From positions 1,254,643 to 1,318,642 of the forward strand of contig JACAXG010000007.1 of assembly GCA_018881555.1 (NCBI GenBank): 64,000 nucleotides of DNA. The letters are read 5' to 3'. Under the pieces are notes generated by a model. The model made no database searches. It had not been told where the DNA came from and saw only the letters and a program-made list of their open reading frames with translations. Position 1 is the stretch's first letter. Each line of letters starts with the position of its first letter. Origin of the DNA: Amblyornis subalaris. Taxonomy: Eukaryota; Chordata; Aves; Passeriformes; Ptilonorhynchidae. Of the stretch, positions 52,820-62,149 are shown in pieces. The position numbers were made by a program, and so were the translations under genes.

Positions 52820-53515
52820 AAAAAGAGAAGGTGAGTTAGAAAACAAATAGATTTAATGAGATCCACAGTAATTTCCAACTCTGATAATGCAATGCAAAAA
52901 ACAAGCAAGATGCAAAACAGGCATCTTCACACTGCATGGCAGTAAGATGGGAACGAACGGGAGGTCCAGAAAGAAANAGTGTAACACATCAACCAAACAG
53001 CAGCTGCATTTGCCAGCATGAAGAAGGGGTAGGTGTTGATAATCCACGGTTTAAAACTAATGTAGGAGTCTTCCACTGAAATTCTGTTTCCACCTTAACA
53101 GTTGGATGTGAAAGCTGGAAATCCACCAAAGGTACAGACAGACATCTAAAAGCTTTTGAAATTAAATGCCTTGGGGAAATAGTAGGTATTAAATGGAATG
53201 AATTTATAACAAATACTGAGATTCGTCGGGGAGCTGAACAAGACTTAATCTCCTAAATTATCCAGAAATGAAGATGGAAATATCTAGGATATGTGGTAAG
53301 AATGAAGCCAGATCTGATGCCAGACTGTCTGCCATGGCAGGAATGCCTTCAGGCTGACTGTAGAACATGTAAAATGGGCTGACCAAAATAATTCCTCCAT
53401 TGAAAACTGCTTAGAGCTGGAAACATCACAGGTCACTTCACGAAGTGGGGGACAGTCAAGGAGAAAGCCAGATGGACAACAATCATCAGAGTCCTGCATA
53501 TNTGTAAGGGAACTC
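52820..53515 (+). mobile_element. decayed non-CR1 LINE relic (post-reverse-transcriptase region)
   Basis: The conceptual translation keeps the order of motifs found after the reverse-transcriptase core of a widespread group of endonuclease/RT LINEs, often annotated in invertebrates as craniofacial-development-protein-2-like. In order: FTLHGS (for FTYLGS) near 52925; INQTAAAFASMKK from 52988; then, after a frameshift near 53050, KTN...NSVSTLTVGCESW to about 53120; TKGTDRHLKAFEIKCL; ITNTEIRRG; RWKYLGYVVRM near 53272-53304; a G*PK remnant of GRPK near 53377-53388; and KWGTVKEKARW...VLH to about 53508. At least six in-frame stops lie in the main frame (near 53077, 53254, 53269, 53380, 53389, 53401), so it is a dead copy. 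The 5' edge is uncertain and no catalytic RT motif was found upstream. It is not CR1. RTE-type ancestry is my guess; the clade is unresolved. Confidence 0.72.
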
Positions 53516-54336
53516 TTGGCAGTGCAGGGAAAAAATGTGAGTTTGGTGGCACCAAAGGTTTTCATCTAATATTTCATGTCTGCTAGGGGCTGTAAACACT
53601 TGAGACCTGCAAAATGATTTCAGGACCTTTATCAGCAGTTCTAGTGAGCAGAAAGGACATATTTTAACCCCAGAGTCCCTGCTCTCCCTGTCGCTTGCAA
53701 CTGGCAGCTGCAGTGAGCTCTGTAATTTATGTAAGCTCAGCACCACCCACAAGTTTCTAAGATCAACACGCAAAGTGGTTTCTGCCGGTATGAGGGAGAA
53801 AACCACCAGGTTGTCTTCCTGCATCCGGGTGGAGGAAGTCAGTGATTGTCTGCTTGCAATAATAGGAGAAGGCATGTCTGGGGGGCCTTTTCTCCAGGCA
53901 CAGTGTCTTGGCTCCTGACCCAGCCAGTGCACCGCTGNTCTTAATTAGCCGTGTCTTGACTACATTAATATCCTGGCATGCAGCTATCTGGGATTTTGGA
54001 GTCAAGCATGCAGTTCTTCAGTATTGCCCGAGCTTTCTCAGTCTCTGGGACCATGTCACCTGCTCGGTGACACCAGTGGCAGCCTCCGTGACCACATCTG
54101 GCTGTTCCCAAAGTCTTCTTGCTCATCTGGACCCGAAAAGGCTCCTTAGACTCATCTTGCCTGTCTGCTGCTAGATGTTCAGTGTGAAATAGTGCTTTGC
54201 TCTGTGATCATCATTTTGCAGGTGCTGGTTAAAGGCTTCTTTCCTACTGTATCTACCCACTTGTTTCTCTTTTTCTCCTCAATTTATAACTTAAAAATGG
54301 ATTAAGATTTTTGAAAGGAGGAACGGGCTTCATTGG
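53516..54336. other. non-coding stretch, possibly the LINE 3' flank
   Basis: No gene seen. Minus-strand frames (53284-53565, 53486-53932, 53763-54005) overlap the LINE relic antisense or lie downstream of it and are not recognised. No poly-A or simple-repeat tail marking the LINE 3' end was found. Confidence 0.4.
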
Positions 54337-54423
54337 TGTTCAGGCATGTGCCCATAGCAGAGGAGTTGGAACGAGATGGTCTTTAAAGTCCCTTCCAACT
54401 CAAACCATTCTGTGATTCTCTGA
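54337..54423 (+). mobile_element. CR1 LINE 3' end with internal deletion
   Basis: A short sense CR1 tail: gtgttcaggc is joined directly to atgtgcccatagcag, then gagttggaacgagatgg, tctttaaagtcccttcc and the end attctgtgattctctga. Compared with the copy at 44.3 kb, about 45-50 bases are missing after gtgttcaagg, including the 'gagcaacctggtctagtg' block. Identity is firm from the terminal segment. Confidence 0.92.
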
Positions 54424-55812
54424 CTACCAGGTAGTGAATTAAAAACCCAGTGTGTCTTCTGGTTGTTCCTGTATCAAAAGCATGGTTGGCACTCGATGGG
54501 CTGAACAGAGGCANCCTGTGCTGTTTGTTCTGCTCAGCAGGCTCCTGTCTGGCCACTGGCTATGCCCCTGGCAGGGAGAAAGCCTCCTTGGGAACACCTG
54601 GCAGCCTCGGGGAGAGATCCAAGTTGCCTTAGTCTGTCTCAAATGGTCTTGGCACCTGTACCCAGTATGTGTTAGTTGTGAAGGGTCAGGAGGACTGTGT
54701 CTCTCAAAGAGAGGGATTTAAACCAGTGTTTGTTTTTTTTGCACTCCCTGCCTGTTTGGAATATAAGTCTCAAGATGGATTTTTAGAAGGCAAAATCACC
54801 TTGGTTTCCAATTTCATGTACAAATGAGTGATATTTATTGTATCGTGGCTTTATTCTCTCTCTGAGTTGAATGACTTTTCCTTTAGCTTACAGTTACTGT
54901 GACCAGTATCTACTTTATTGCTTAAAATGGTCTTCCAGAACCACAGTAGTAAAATAAGATCTCTCAAATAATGAAACCCAGAATTTTTTTTTTTTCAGCC
55001 GCAGTGCTGGCAGTAATGACGGAAAGTCATTGATTTCCTTTTGAAACTGTTTCTGAATTGTTTCCTTGATGTTGCCTACCTCTCTGCTGATTTCTTTCTT
55101 TAGAAGCAGCTGCTTTCACATAACTGGTTTGTTCCAGGAACATTTCTTTTACACTTTGTGTATCTGTAGTTTGTTAGACAGGTCTGTAAAGTTTGGTCAC
55201 TAGCCAGGAAAAGTCATGAAGATTTTTGTGGTAAGATAGTCACTGAAGTAACCAGGTGTAAGGAATACAGAAACTAGTATGACAAAACGTTATAGAAAAT
55301 GGATCATGCAGCTTTAAAAATACATCTTCTTGTCTGAAGCACATTTTAACTTCTCCTTGTCACTCACAAGTGATCGGAGGTATTCGGTCTCAAGAAGTGT
55401 TCAGAGCATGTCCTGTGGATGCGTCCTAGGAAAACAGAAAGTAGGAGATGAAAAGCTATTACAAGGCAGGTCCTGATGGAGCTGACCTGCTGTCAGGTTT
55501 TGTCATTTTGAGGCTAACTTGTCTTTCAGAAAAACATCTCATCCCATGCTGGTAATTTAATCAGTTGGAGCACTGGTAATATAAAAGTAAAGCTTATGTA
55601 TGGAAAATAATGAATTATGTGGTAGATCATTGTTGCAGTGTTTGAAAGCTTCTGAGGAGAATTGTGCTATTTTGGCAGGAGTTCAAAATTCTCTTTCCTA
55701 CAAGGAACAGGTTCGGTGGTTTGTTTTTTCTCTAACATGTCATTTTGAGGTTACATGGTAACATCTGTCAGAGCTATGCTAACCTCTGTCATCCAGCTGT
55801 TATAATTGTGGT
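54424..55812. other. non-coding stretch, no gene recognised
   Basis: No gene seen. Two overlapping plus-strand frames (54450-54721) cross an ambiguous base and are opposed by a minus-strand frame over the same DNA. A T12 run precedes cagccgcagtg near 54998. Confidence 0.5.
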
Positions 55813-55870
55813 ATTTTCCTTCCTTTTCCTTCTCTTTCCTCTCCTTTTTGCTTTCCCTTTCTCCTCCCTC
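55813..55870. repeat. pyrimidine tract followed by A-rich tract
   Basis: About 58 bases of almost pure C/T (ttttccttccttttccttct pattern), followed from 55872 by A-rich agaaataaaa sequence. A low-complexity sequence of slippage type. Confidence 0.75.
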
Positions 55871-56095
55871 AGAAATAAAAAAAAAAGAAGGTAAAAAAAA
55901 CCAACAACAAAAACCACCTCCTTTTATACTGAAACTTCAGGTGGAATGAAGTGGTTATAAAAGCATCTGTCAACACAGGAATGGTTTGCCAAGCCAAGTA
56001 TTTGGGTTGGAAGTCATGCCTTCCCAACTGCTTGAAAACAGGAAGTATCTCTGTTAAGTGATGGATAGCTCTACTTTGCTGAGAGGAAGAAAAGG

Positions 56096-56136
56096 CTTTT
56101 TTTTCTTTTTTTCTTTTTTTTTCTTTCTTTTTTTGC
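56096..56136. repeat. T-rich tract with interspersed C
   Basis: About 40 bases of T runs broken by single C bases. The lysine-rich minus-strand open frames at 55869-56369 are products of this tract and the nearby TG repeat. Confidence 0.75.
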
Positions 56137-56198
56137 CTCTGGGCCAACAAATGAGTTCTGCAGTTGTTCCATGTATGTAAAGAAAGACTCCTACAGAA

Positions 56199-56279
56199 AT
56201 GTGTATGTGGGTGCACACATCTGTGTGTATGTACATATATGTGTGTGTGTGTATGTACATATATGTGTGTGTGTGTATG
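56199..56279. repeat. TG-rich minisatellite with 24-bp period
   Basis: The block gtatgtacatatatgtgtgtgtgt begins at 56227 and again at 56251, so a 24-base unit is repeated twice within a longer TG/TA-rich array. Flanking TG units extend to about 56199. It is a compound microsatellite with a duplicated core. Confidence 0.85.
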
Positions 56280-56522
56280 AATACACAAACTAAAAAAAAA
56301 TACAAAACTCAAAACCAACAATACACTTTGTACATGATCAGTCCCTGTCAGAAGCCAGCCCAGGCACATCTTATCCCAGTGATTCCTGTAAAGCTCTCAA
56401 AATCTGTCAGAAACAGCCTGCAGGATTGCAACGGCTCCTGGGTGATTAATTGCCAAAAGAGTCTGGTTCCAGGTTCCATTACATGTAATTGTTATCTTTT
56501 CTAAAGGGGTTCTTTTATTAAA

Positions 56523-56578
56523 CCCCCCCCCCCCCCCCAAAAAAAAAAAAAAAGAAAAAGAGGGAAAAGAAAAAAAGA
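56523..56578. repeat. C16 run abutting A15 and an A/G tract
   Basis: Sixteen C (56523-56538) pass directly into fifteen A (56539-56553), then a purine tract of A and G to about 56578. The minus strand reads as a T-run followed by sixteen G. Homopolymers of this length are prone to sequencing and assembly error, so the lengths should be treated as approximate. Confidence 0.85.
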
Positions 56579-56579
56579 G

Positions 56580-59574
56580 CTGACATTCCTGAGGTTTTGC
56601 ACCTCTTAGACAGGAGCATGGAGGACTCTCTTATGTAAACATACACTGAAGAGGGTGTGTTGTTTATTAGCTGATGATAGATTTTTTTTTCCACCTTCAC
56701 TTAATTTTAACTTTACTAAAAATCATTTTATGAGGAATGGGGGAGGAAGGGCTGCATGGTGTTTAGAGGAGGGGGCACCTTCCAGTGCCTTCTCCACATC
56801 AAAACCTCTCTGTGAGACCCAGCAAGTGGCAAAGGACTAGATTGCTCCTGGTCCCTGCTAAAATTGCAGGAAAACAGCCAAATATTGGGACATCCTCTGT
56901 CCTTGTGTCGTTGTGGTAAGACTGCTCAGATTGGAGGTGGGGAGAGGACAAGATCTTATGTCTGAAATCCCCTTTGCAAAGGAAGTTTGTGGCTTTAAAA
57001 CATGTGATTGAGTGTCCTGAAAGTACGGGCGGATTGTGAAGAATTAATTGCTTTTCTGAGACCGTATTGACAAAGCAGGGGGGATGAGAGCCTGATTCCC
57101 TTTTGGTGTCTCCGTGGGTTTGAATACGTGTAATTTGGAGCTGAATTTCTGTGGTGCCAAACTGGAATTGTATCAGTATGGTTGCTTGGATTTGCACTGC
57201 TTTTACTGCATTGAAAACGGGCCGTGTTTCTGACAGGTTTAGACTTTTATAGATGGAGGCTCGGGCAAAGCTTGGCTCCCGATGAGCACTGTAGTGATTT
57301 GTGCCAACTGGCCAATTTAAGTGTTTGAAATATCAGATGGGAAAAAAAAGCACGGAGATACTGGTTCTGCAGCTGCAGAGTATCTGCCTGCGGATGTTTC
57401 TGCCAAGAGAAGTGGTTGAAACTCAGTTTCTTGAGATATTTTAATCCTATCTGAACAAAACTACATAAAAACGTGCCCTGGTATTGTCTGCATGGGCCAA
57501 GGAGCACATTGTTCCTCACAGTTGTGTTTGCACGGTCTCATTGCAACGGAACAAGTCTCCTCAAGTCTGCTTTCTCCACGATTCCCTGTGAATTGGCTGT
57601 ATTAATCAAACTCTGCCAGTGGCAGGATGGTGATGTACAGTGGTCAGGGCACTGCTGTTAGTCTGATTAAAAAGATGAGANTATTTTGTGGCATCCAGCT
57701 TTCTGCAGGTTTGGAAAGACAGGCGTGGCTTTTTGTAGAGGTTTTTGAGGCTCGATATGCTTTCACATCAACTCTGGAAATTTTGCTTTCTTGAAGCACT
57801 GCCTATTTATAAGTTAGTTATCTAGGTAATACTCATATCTGTTTTAAATCACCACCCATAGTGGAAATGACTGGTTTGTTGTGAAACATGCAGAAGCAGG
57901 GCATGTCGTTCAAACAGGTGATGACAGTGGTTTCTGTTGATTCAAGGCAGATCTTTCCCCAGGTTTCATTTTATAAGGGAAGATGAATTTGCTGTATTTG
58001 CTATTTTTCGGTAGGATAAACCATTTTGCTATAATAGCTAAGAGACTGATCTATGGTGCTGGCTGAAGGTGTTAGGTCCTGCTGGTAGCCAGCAAAAAGA
58101 GCAGTTCCAGAAGATACATTGAATTACATGGAAAAGTTTCCCTTCATTGATGCAACAAACTGGAAACAGGTACAAATTAGTGGCTGAAGGGAAAAGATGA
58201 ACTAAGGGTGTAGACCTGGAGGATAAGCAAAGGGAGTAGCTGCTACACAAGCTGGGCCATCTGACTGCTTAGCAGTGAGGGACGGATCACACTGTTATTT
58301 TTGAGATGGTTCTCTCTCTGTATCACTTCATCTTGCTTTGGACTCGGATCATATCAGCTGTCTCCCGGTTGACGTTGGTTTACTGTTTGCCAGAGTATCA
58401 AGCCACATGTTTGCTGCCTGCCTTTAATTCNTGCTTCTGGTGAATGCCTGAGCAGAAGGTTCCCTCTCGGTAGCGCGTTCCCCCTGAACACCTGCTGTCA
58501 AACTATCATGTCCCTTCTTGTCAACTTGCACAACGCTCCGGGTCTTGAGCAAGACTGACACCATGGAAGGCTTGTGCAGCCTGGTTTCTATAAATCTGTG
58601 TGGAAAAGGAAGCCTTTGCATAGGGGCTGAGGAGACTGCAGCATTTTCTAGGAGCTGGTTTCCAATAGTTTTTAATAAAATTCTGATAGAAAATGCAGTT
58701 TGTGAAGAAGTAGTGGATATACCGTAGGTTATGGAACCAAACTGCTCCACCCTGAGATGAGCCGTGCATGTTGTGTAACGACAACAGAGAGTAATCTGCA
58801 CAAATCTTGGGAGACGTACAAGGGTGGTGACCAGCAAAAAAGTCATCAAAGAGGGGAGCTGGTTAGAGATGTTGGCATGTGCTGACGGTGGTGACAGACG
58901 TTGGCACAGAAGGAAGAAGGTGGGGAGGTGGAAGAGAGTGAGGAAAGGGGCTCTTGGCAGGAACAAAGCAGTATCGCTTGACTCGGGAGCCTGTAATTAC
59001 AAGACTGCAGCCTTGTGACACAGTGAATAAGCCTGTCACCTGGAACAGAGGAATTCAGGGTTGCCTCCTGAAGCAGCTCATGCCAGATGGAGCAGGAATA
59101 AAAACCTTGTGGAAGAATAAAATTTAGGCCTCCACTGGACTGCGGTTTTGAAGTCCATAATAGAGACGCTCCAATGTGTCTTTTCACCTCAGCACCTTCT
59201 AATTTTGGTAATTAATCCATGAGTGCAAAAAAGCCTCCACTAATCTGTCTAGCAAACAGGATGGATGAGCTTCCTGTACTTGAAACTTTCAAAGATCCTA
59301 AAATACCAGGCACTTCCTGATCTGTTGGGCTGGGAGCGTGACCTGCTCTGGCACAGAGCGTAAACGAAAACATCGGGCACCGAGGTGAGCCTCAAAAGCG
59401 TAGGAGAAGCACCTTTCTGGGAGCTGACTTCACTCCTGCCAGAGACAAATGATGGCACAAGAAGGCCTTAACAGTTCCCAAACTTGCAATGCATCTGTCC
59501 TGGCATGTGGGCAAAACCATGGAAAGCATCTCACAAACAGCTACTGCTTGCACAGACTGCAGGAAGGCTGTGAC
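56580..59574. other. non-coding stretch, no gene recognised
   Basis: About 3 kb without a supported gene. Minus-strand frames at 58424-58966 (180 codons) and 58846-59187 (113 codons) overlap in different frames, face plus-strand frames over the same DNA, and show no recognised domain. The plus strand at 58850-58960 is A/G-rich. Confidence 0.45.
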
Positions 59575-59616
59575 TGAGTGATGAGGCCCTGGCACAGGCT
59601 GCCCAGAGAAGCTGTG
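59575..59616 (+). mobile_element. CR1 LINE, 5' fragment of a split copy
   Basis: The sequence tgatgaggccctggcacagg followed by ctgcccagagaagctgtg matches the part of CR1 that precedes the 'gatgccccatccctgg' block. It stops abruptly at ctgtg, where the LTR begins, and resumes at 60702. Together with that fragment it forms one sense CR1 tail interrupted by a later insertion. The upstream edge near 59575 is approximate. Confidence 0.85.
59612..59616. repeat. 5-bp target-site duplication, left copy
   Basis: CTGTG at 59612-59616 is repeated at 60702-60706 immediately outside the LTR ends. The uninterrupted CR1 sequence has one ctgtgg here, so the duplication was created by the insertion. A length of five fits ERVL-like or gammaretrovirus-like integration better than the six typical of alpha- and betaretroviruses. 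Confidence 0.8.
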
Positions 59617-59772
59617 TGTCCTGGTTTGAAGGACAGGTGTCTGTCAAGGAAGGTGGGAAACCTCCCTTGAGCACAGGAATGACCCCCTCCCTCCTCCAAA
59701 TTACTGTACCTTTGAAATTACGGGGCTCTCAGGCAAAGATGTGGTAAAAAGAATAACAGTTCTTTACTAGGG

Positions 59773-59806
59773 TTATATAAATTATATACATATATATATA
59801 TATAAA
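59773..59806. repeat. TA-rich tract inside the LTR
   Basis: A TATATA-rich run of about 34 bases. On the minus strand it lies just upstream of the possible poly-A signal, so part of it may have served as the LTR promoter TATA box. It may equally be a plain (TA)n expansion. Confidence 0.55.
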
Positions 59807-59884
59807 ACAAGACGGTTAAACGGCAACCATAAGAGAACAGACAAACCCCTTATCAGTTCCTTGTGTGGTGGTGGGAAAAATCCT

Positions 59885-60264
59885 NNNNNNNNNNNNNNNN
59901 NNNNNNNNNNNNNNNNNNNNNNNNNNNNNNNNNNNNNNNNNNNNNNNNNNNNNNNNNNNNNNNNNNNNNNNNNNNNNNNNNNNNNNNNNNNNNNNNNNNN
60001 NNNNNNNNNNNNNNNNNNNNNNNNNNNNNNNNNNNNNNNNNNNNNNNNNNNNNNNNNNNNNNNNNNNNNNNNNNNNNNNNNNNNNNNNNNNNNNNNNNNN
60101 NNNNNNNNNNNNNNNNNNNNNNNNNNNNNNNNNNNNNNNNNNNNNNNNNNNNNNNNNNNNNNNNNNNNNNNNNNNNNNNNNNNNNNNNNNNNNNNNNNNN
60201 NNNNNNNNNNNNNNNNNNNNNNNNNNNNNNNNNNNNNNNNNNNNNNNNNNNNNNNNNNNNNNNN
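59885..60264. other. assembly gap (380 N)
   Basis: A run of 380 N lies wholly inside the LTR. The true length is unknown, because gap sizes in draft assemblies are often estimates. Open frames that appear to cross it are meaningless. Confidence 0.99.
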
Positions 60265-60497
60265 GTAGCAGTGTTCCCGGAGCGAAACCGGCACTCGCTG
60301 CAGACACAACCGCCCTCACCGAACGCAGAGTGGGGAGTGAGGCAAGCCCCGGTCTCCACCCACCTCTCCCCTAAGTCTCTGGTAGTCCTCCCGAGATGTT
60401 TCAGCCTCTAAGGAAACATCCCCCTTCAGTATTTCCAAGTCTCTGTTTTCTTTAATCGAGGGAATTGTCCTGGCTTCTGGGCTGGGCAAGTGGTCCC

Positions 60498-60585
60498 TTT
60501 TGTCCTTAAGTACCGTCCATTCTGCGTCATTACCGTGGAATGCAGCTGAACAGATAACTCCNTTTTGTTCNTAAGTATCGCCCAT
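60498..60585. repeat. imperfect 23-bp direct repeat within the LTR
   Basis: Two 23-base copies (60498-60520 and 60563-60585), offset by 65 bases, share the ttttgt and taagta blocks. They differ at three C/T transitions plus one ambiguous base. Duplicated short elements in LTRs are often U3 enhancer repeats; that function is inferred from position only. Confidence 0.6.
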
Positions 60586-60671
60586 CAATTCCCGGCCAGC
60601 CCCTCCCCAACTACACAGCCTCCCTGGTACCCCGGGGCGGGGGGGAGAAAGGAAACAATTTTTTTAATTAC

Positions 60672-60687
60672 TTTTTTTTTTTTTTTT
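60672..60687. repeat. T16 homopolymer near the LTR end
   Basis: Sixteen T just inside the right terminus of the LTR, preceded by gaaacaattttttt and ttaattac. On the minus strand it is an A-run starting about 15 bases after the LTR's first base. Confidence 0.85.
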
Positions 60688-60701
60688 CCTAACCCATAAC
60701 A

Positions 60702-60706
60702 CTGTG
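60702..60706. repeat. 5-bp target-site duplication, right copy
   Basis: CTGTG, identical to 59612-59616, directly after the last base of the LTR. The two copies being identical suggests the insertion has not decayed much at its edges. Confidence 0.8.
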
Positions 60707-60854
60707 GCTCCCCCATCCCTGGAAGGGTTCAAGGCCAGGCTGGATGGGGCTCTGAGCAACCTGGTCTAGTGGAAGGTGTCCCTGCCCATGGCANGGGAGT
60801 TGGAACAAGATGATCTTTAAGGTCCTTTCCAACCCATACCATTCTATGATTCTG
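60702..60854 (+). mobile_element. CR1 LINE, 3' fragment of the split copy
   Basis: After the LTR the CR1 sequence resumes: ctgtggctcccccatccctgg, then aggctggatggggctctgag, aacctggtctagtggaagg, atgatctttaaggtcc and the terminal ccattctatgattctg at 60854. It is collinear with the fragment ending at 59616, so the CR1 predates the retroviral insertion. One ambiguous base lies at 60794. Confidence 0.95.
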
Positions 60855-62149
60855 TTACTTTAAAGTGATTTAGAAATGTTCAAATACTGTAATGGTGAAA
60901 GCAAAAAAAAAAAATTGCATTGCCCAGTTACGTTACAGAGATATAACCTATAAGATACAGAGCATCTCTGGTATTGAGGAGTCCATGTAAGTAGGAGCCA
61001 TGGCCAGGGTTCATAAATAGCAATTGTTAATTTAAATTGGAAGGATTTAGTTAGAAAGGAACTATTTCCAGTCCTCTCATTTTCATGAGCAGTCCAATCC
61101 CAATGGACTCCAAAGGCAAAATTAAACTTCTAGTTGCATTTTTTAGATTCTGCGTTAAAAGCAACGTATTTAGTTGAAAGGAAACAAATTTAGTATAGAA
61201 ATCTGTTTCTACTTGGGAAGGTTGATTGAACACGCAGTAACACTGATTCTCCAGATGAGTTTCACTACCTGCTGAACTGACTTGCTTTCTCTTACACACC
61301 TCAATATGCCACTTACTGTTTGGGTTTTTTTAAGTTGTAATTATTTTTTCTGATGTCGGGTTACCCTCTTGCATGGTTTATGTCTGACTTTTTGCTACAA
61401 GATCTCATTAAGAATGCTTTTGATGAAATAAGCATGGCTGTGGAGGTGTATCAGTAGGAAAACTGCTGTTTTTTTCCTGTCCCACAGAAAACTCATCAGC
61501 AGGTTATGCTTCTGCCAGTGTTATAACTGCATTCTTTGACAATGTGATTTTTGAAGTGGCCAAGTATCCTTTGGGAGAGCTAACTTAAGATAGATGCTTT
61601 AAAAACAAACGAAAAAAAGGGAGAAAAAGAGGAGGAGGAAAATTAGCAAAGCCCTAAGGTTAAATCTGGTTCATTCTTAATAGGAACCACAGATATTTTC
61701 CAGGCTTTACCTGTTGAAGTTTTCTTTCCTGAAATAATTGTCTTCATAATTGCACACAAAATACACATTTTTGACCTAGCTATCTTTTTCAATGATGTAT
61801 TTTGAGGGAGTACTTTCTTTTAGTTANCAAAAAACGGGAACATTTCTTTTTGAAAGGGGAGCAGTTTCTCTGTAAAAAATGTGGTTTTGCTGTTGATGAT
61901 ACTCTGTATTACGTGACAATTATCCAACTTTCCAAGTGCTCCCCAGAAGAGCATTGTATCTGTGTACCACTATTAACCTTTCAATGCATGAGCACTTAGA
62001 CCCCTTTCATAACTGTTGTGGTAACAACAAAAAAAAAAAATCACATAAACCTGCAGAAGAATTGCTTAGTGGTACAAAGTATTCTGGTTTTGAAGTATTC
62101 TGGTTTCTACCAAAACCCCAATTACTTAATTTTGTGCCCTTCCTGGCCG
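60855..62149. other. non-coding stretch, no gene recognised
   Basis: No gene seen. An A/G-rich tract lies near 61610-61640, and an A12 run occurs near 62029-62040. The open frames here are short and not recognised. Confidence 0.5.
62077..62106. repeat. 16-bp tandem duplication
   Basis: AAGTATTCTGGTTTTG (62077-62092) is followed immediately by a second copy, identical for its first 14 bases. A recent slippage-type duplication. Confidence 0.8.

Larger units (their letters stand above)
59617..60701 (-). mobile_element. endogenous retrovirus LTR, probably solo, with assembly gap
   Basis: The insertion starts TGTCCTGGTTTGAAGG and ends CCTAACCCATAACA, with the TG...CA ends of an LTR, and is bounded by 5-bp duplications. 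It is about 1,085 bases including 380 N. I prefer minus orientation. Read that way, a TATA-rich segment (complement of about 59773-59806) is followed by a possible poly-A signal AGTAAA (complement of 59763-59768) and then a U5-like stretch ending in AACCAGGACA. The termini resemble passerine ERV LTRs from memory. No retroviral coding sequence is visible, but the gap could conceal internal sequence. Confidence 0.8.

Noticed and set aside
53284..54005. Minus-strand frames of up to 148 codons
   Set aside because: They lie antisense to, or just downstream of, the LINE relic. The meaningful reading is on the plus strand.
55869..56369. A 166-codon minus-strand frame with His/Thr and Lys repeats
   Set aside because: It translates the TG microsatellite and the T/C tract; low-complexity product.
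58424..59187. Minus-strand frames of 180 and 113 codons
   Set aside because: They overlap in different frames, face plus-strand frames on the same DNA, and show no recognisable motif.
59782..60411. Several open frames of 135-182 codons on both strands
   Set aside because: They run through the 380-base N gap and exist only because unknown bases contain no stops.
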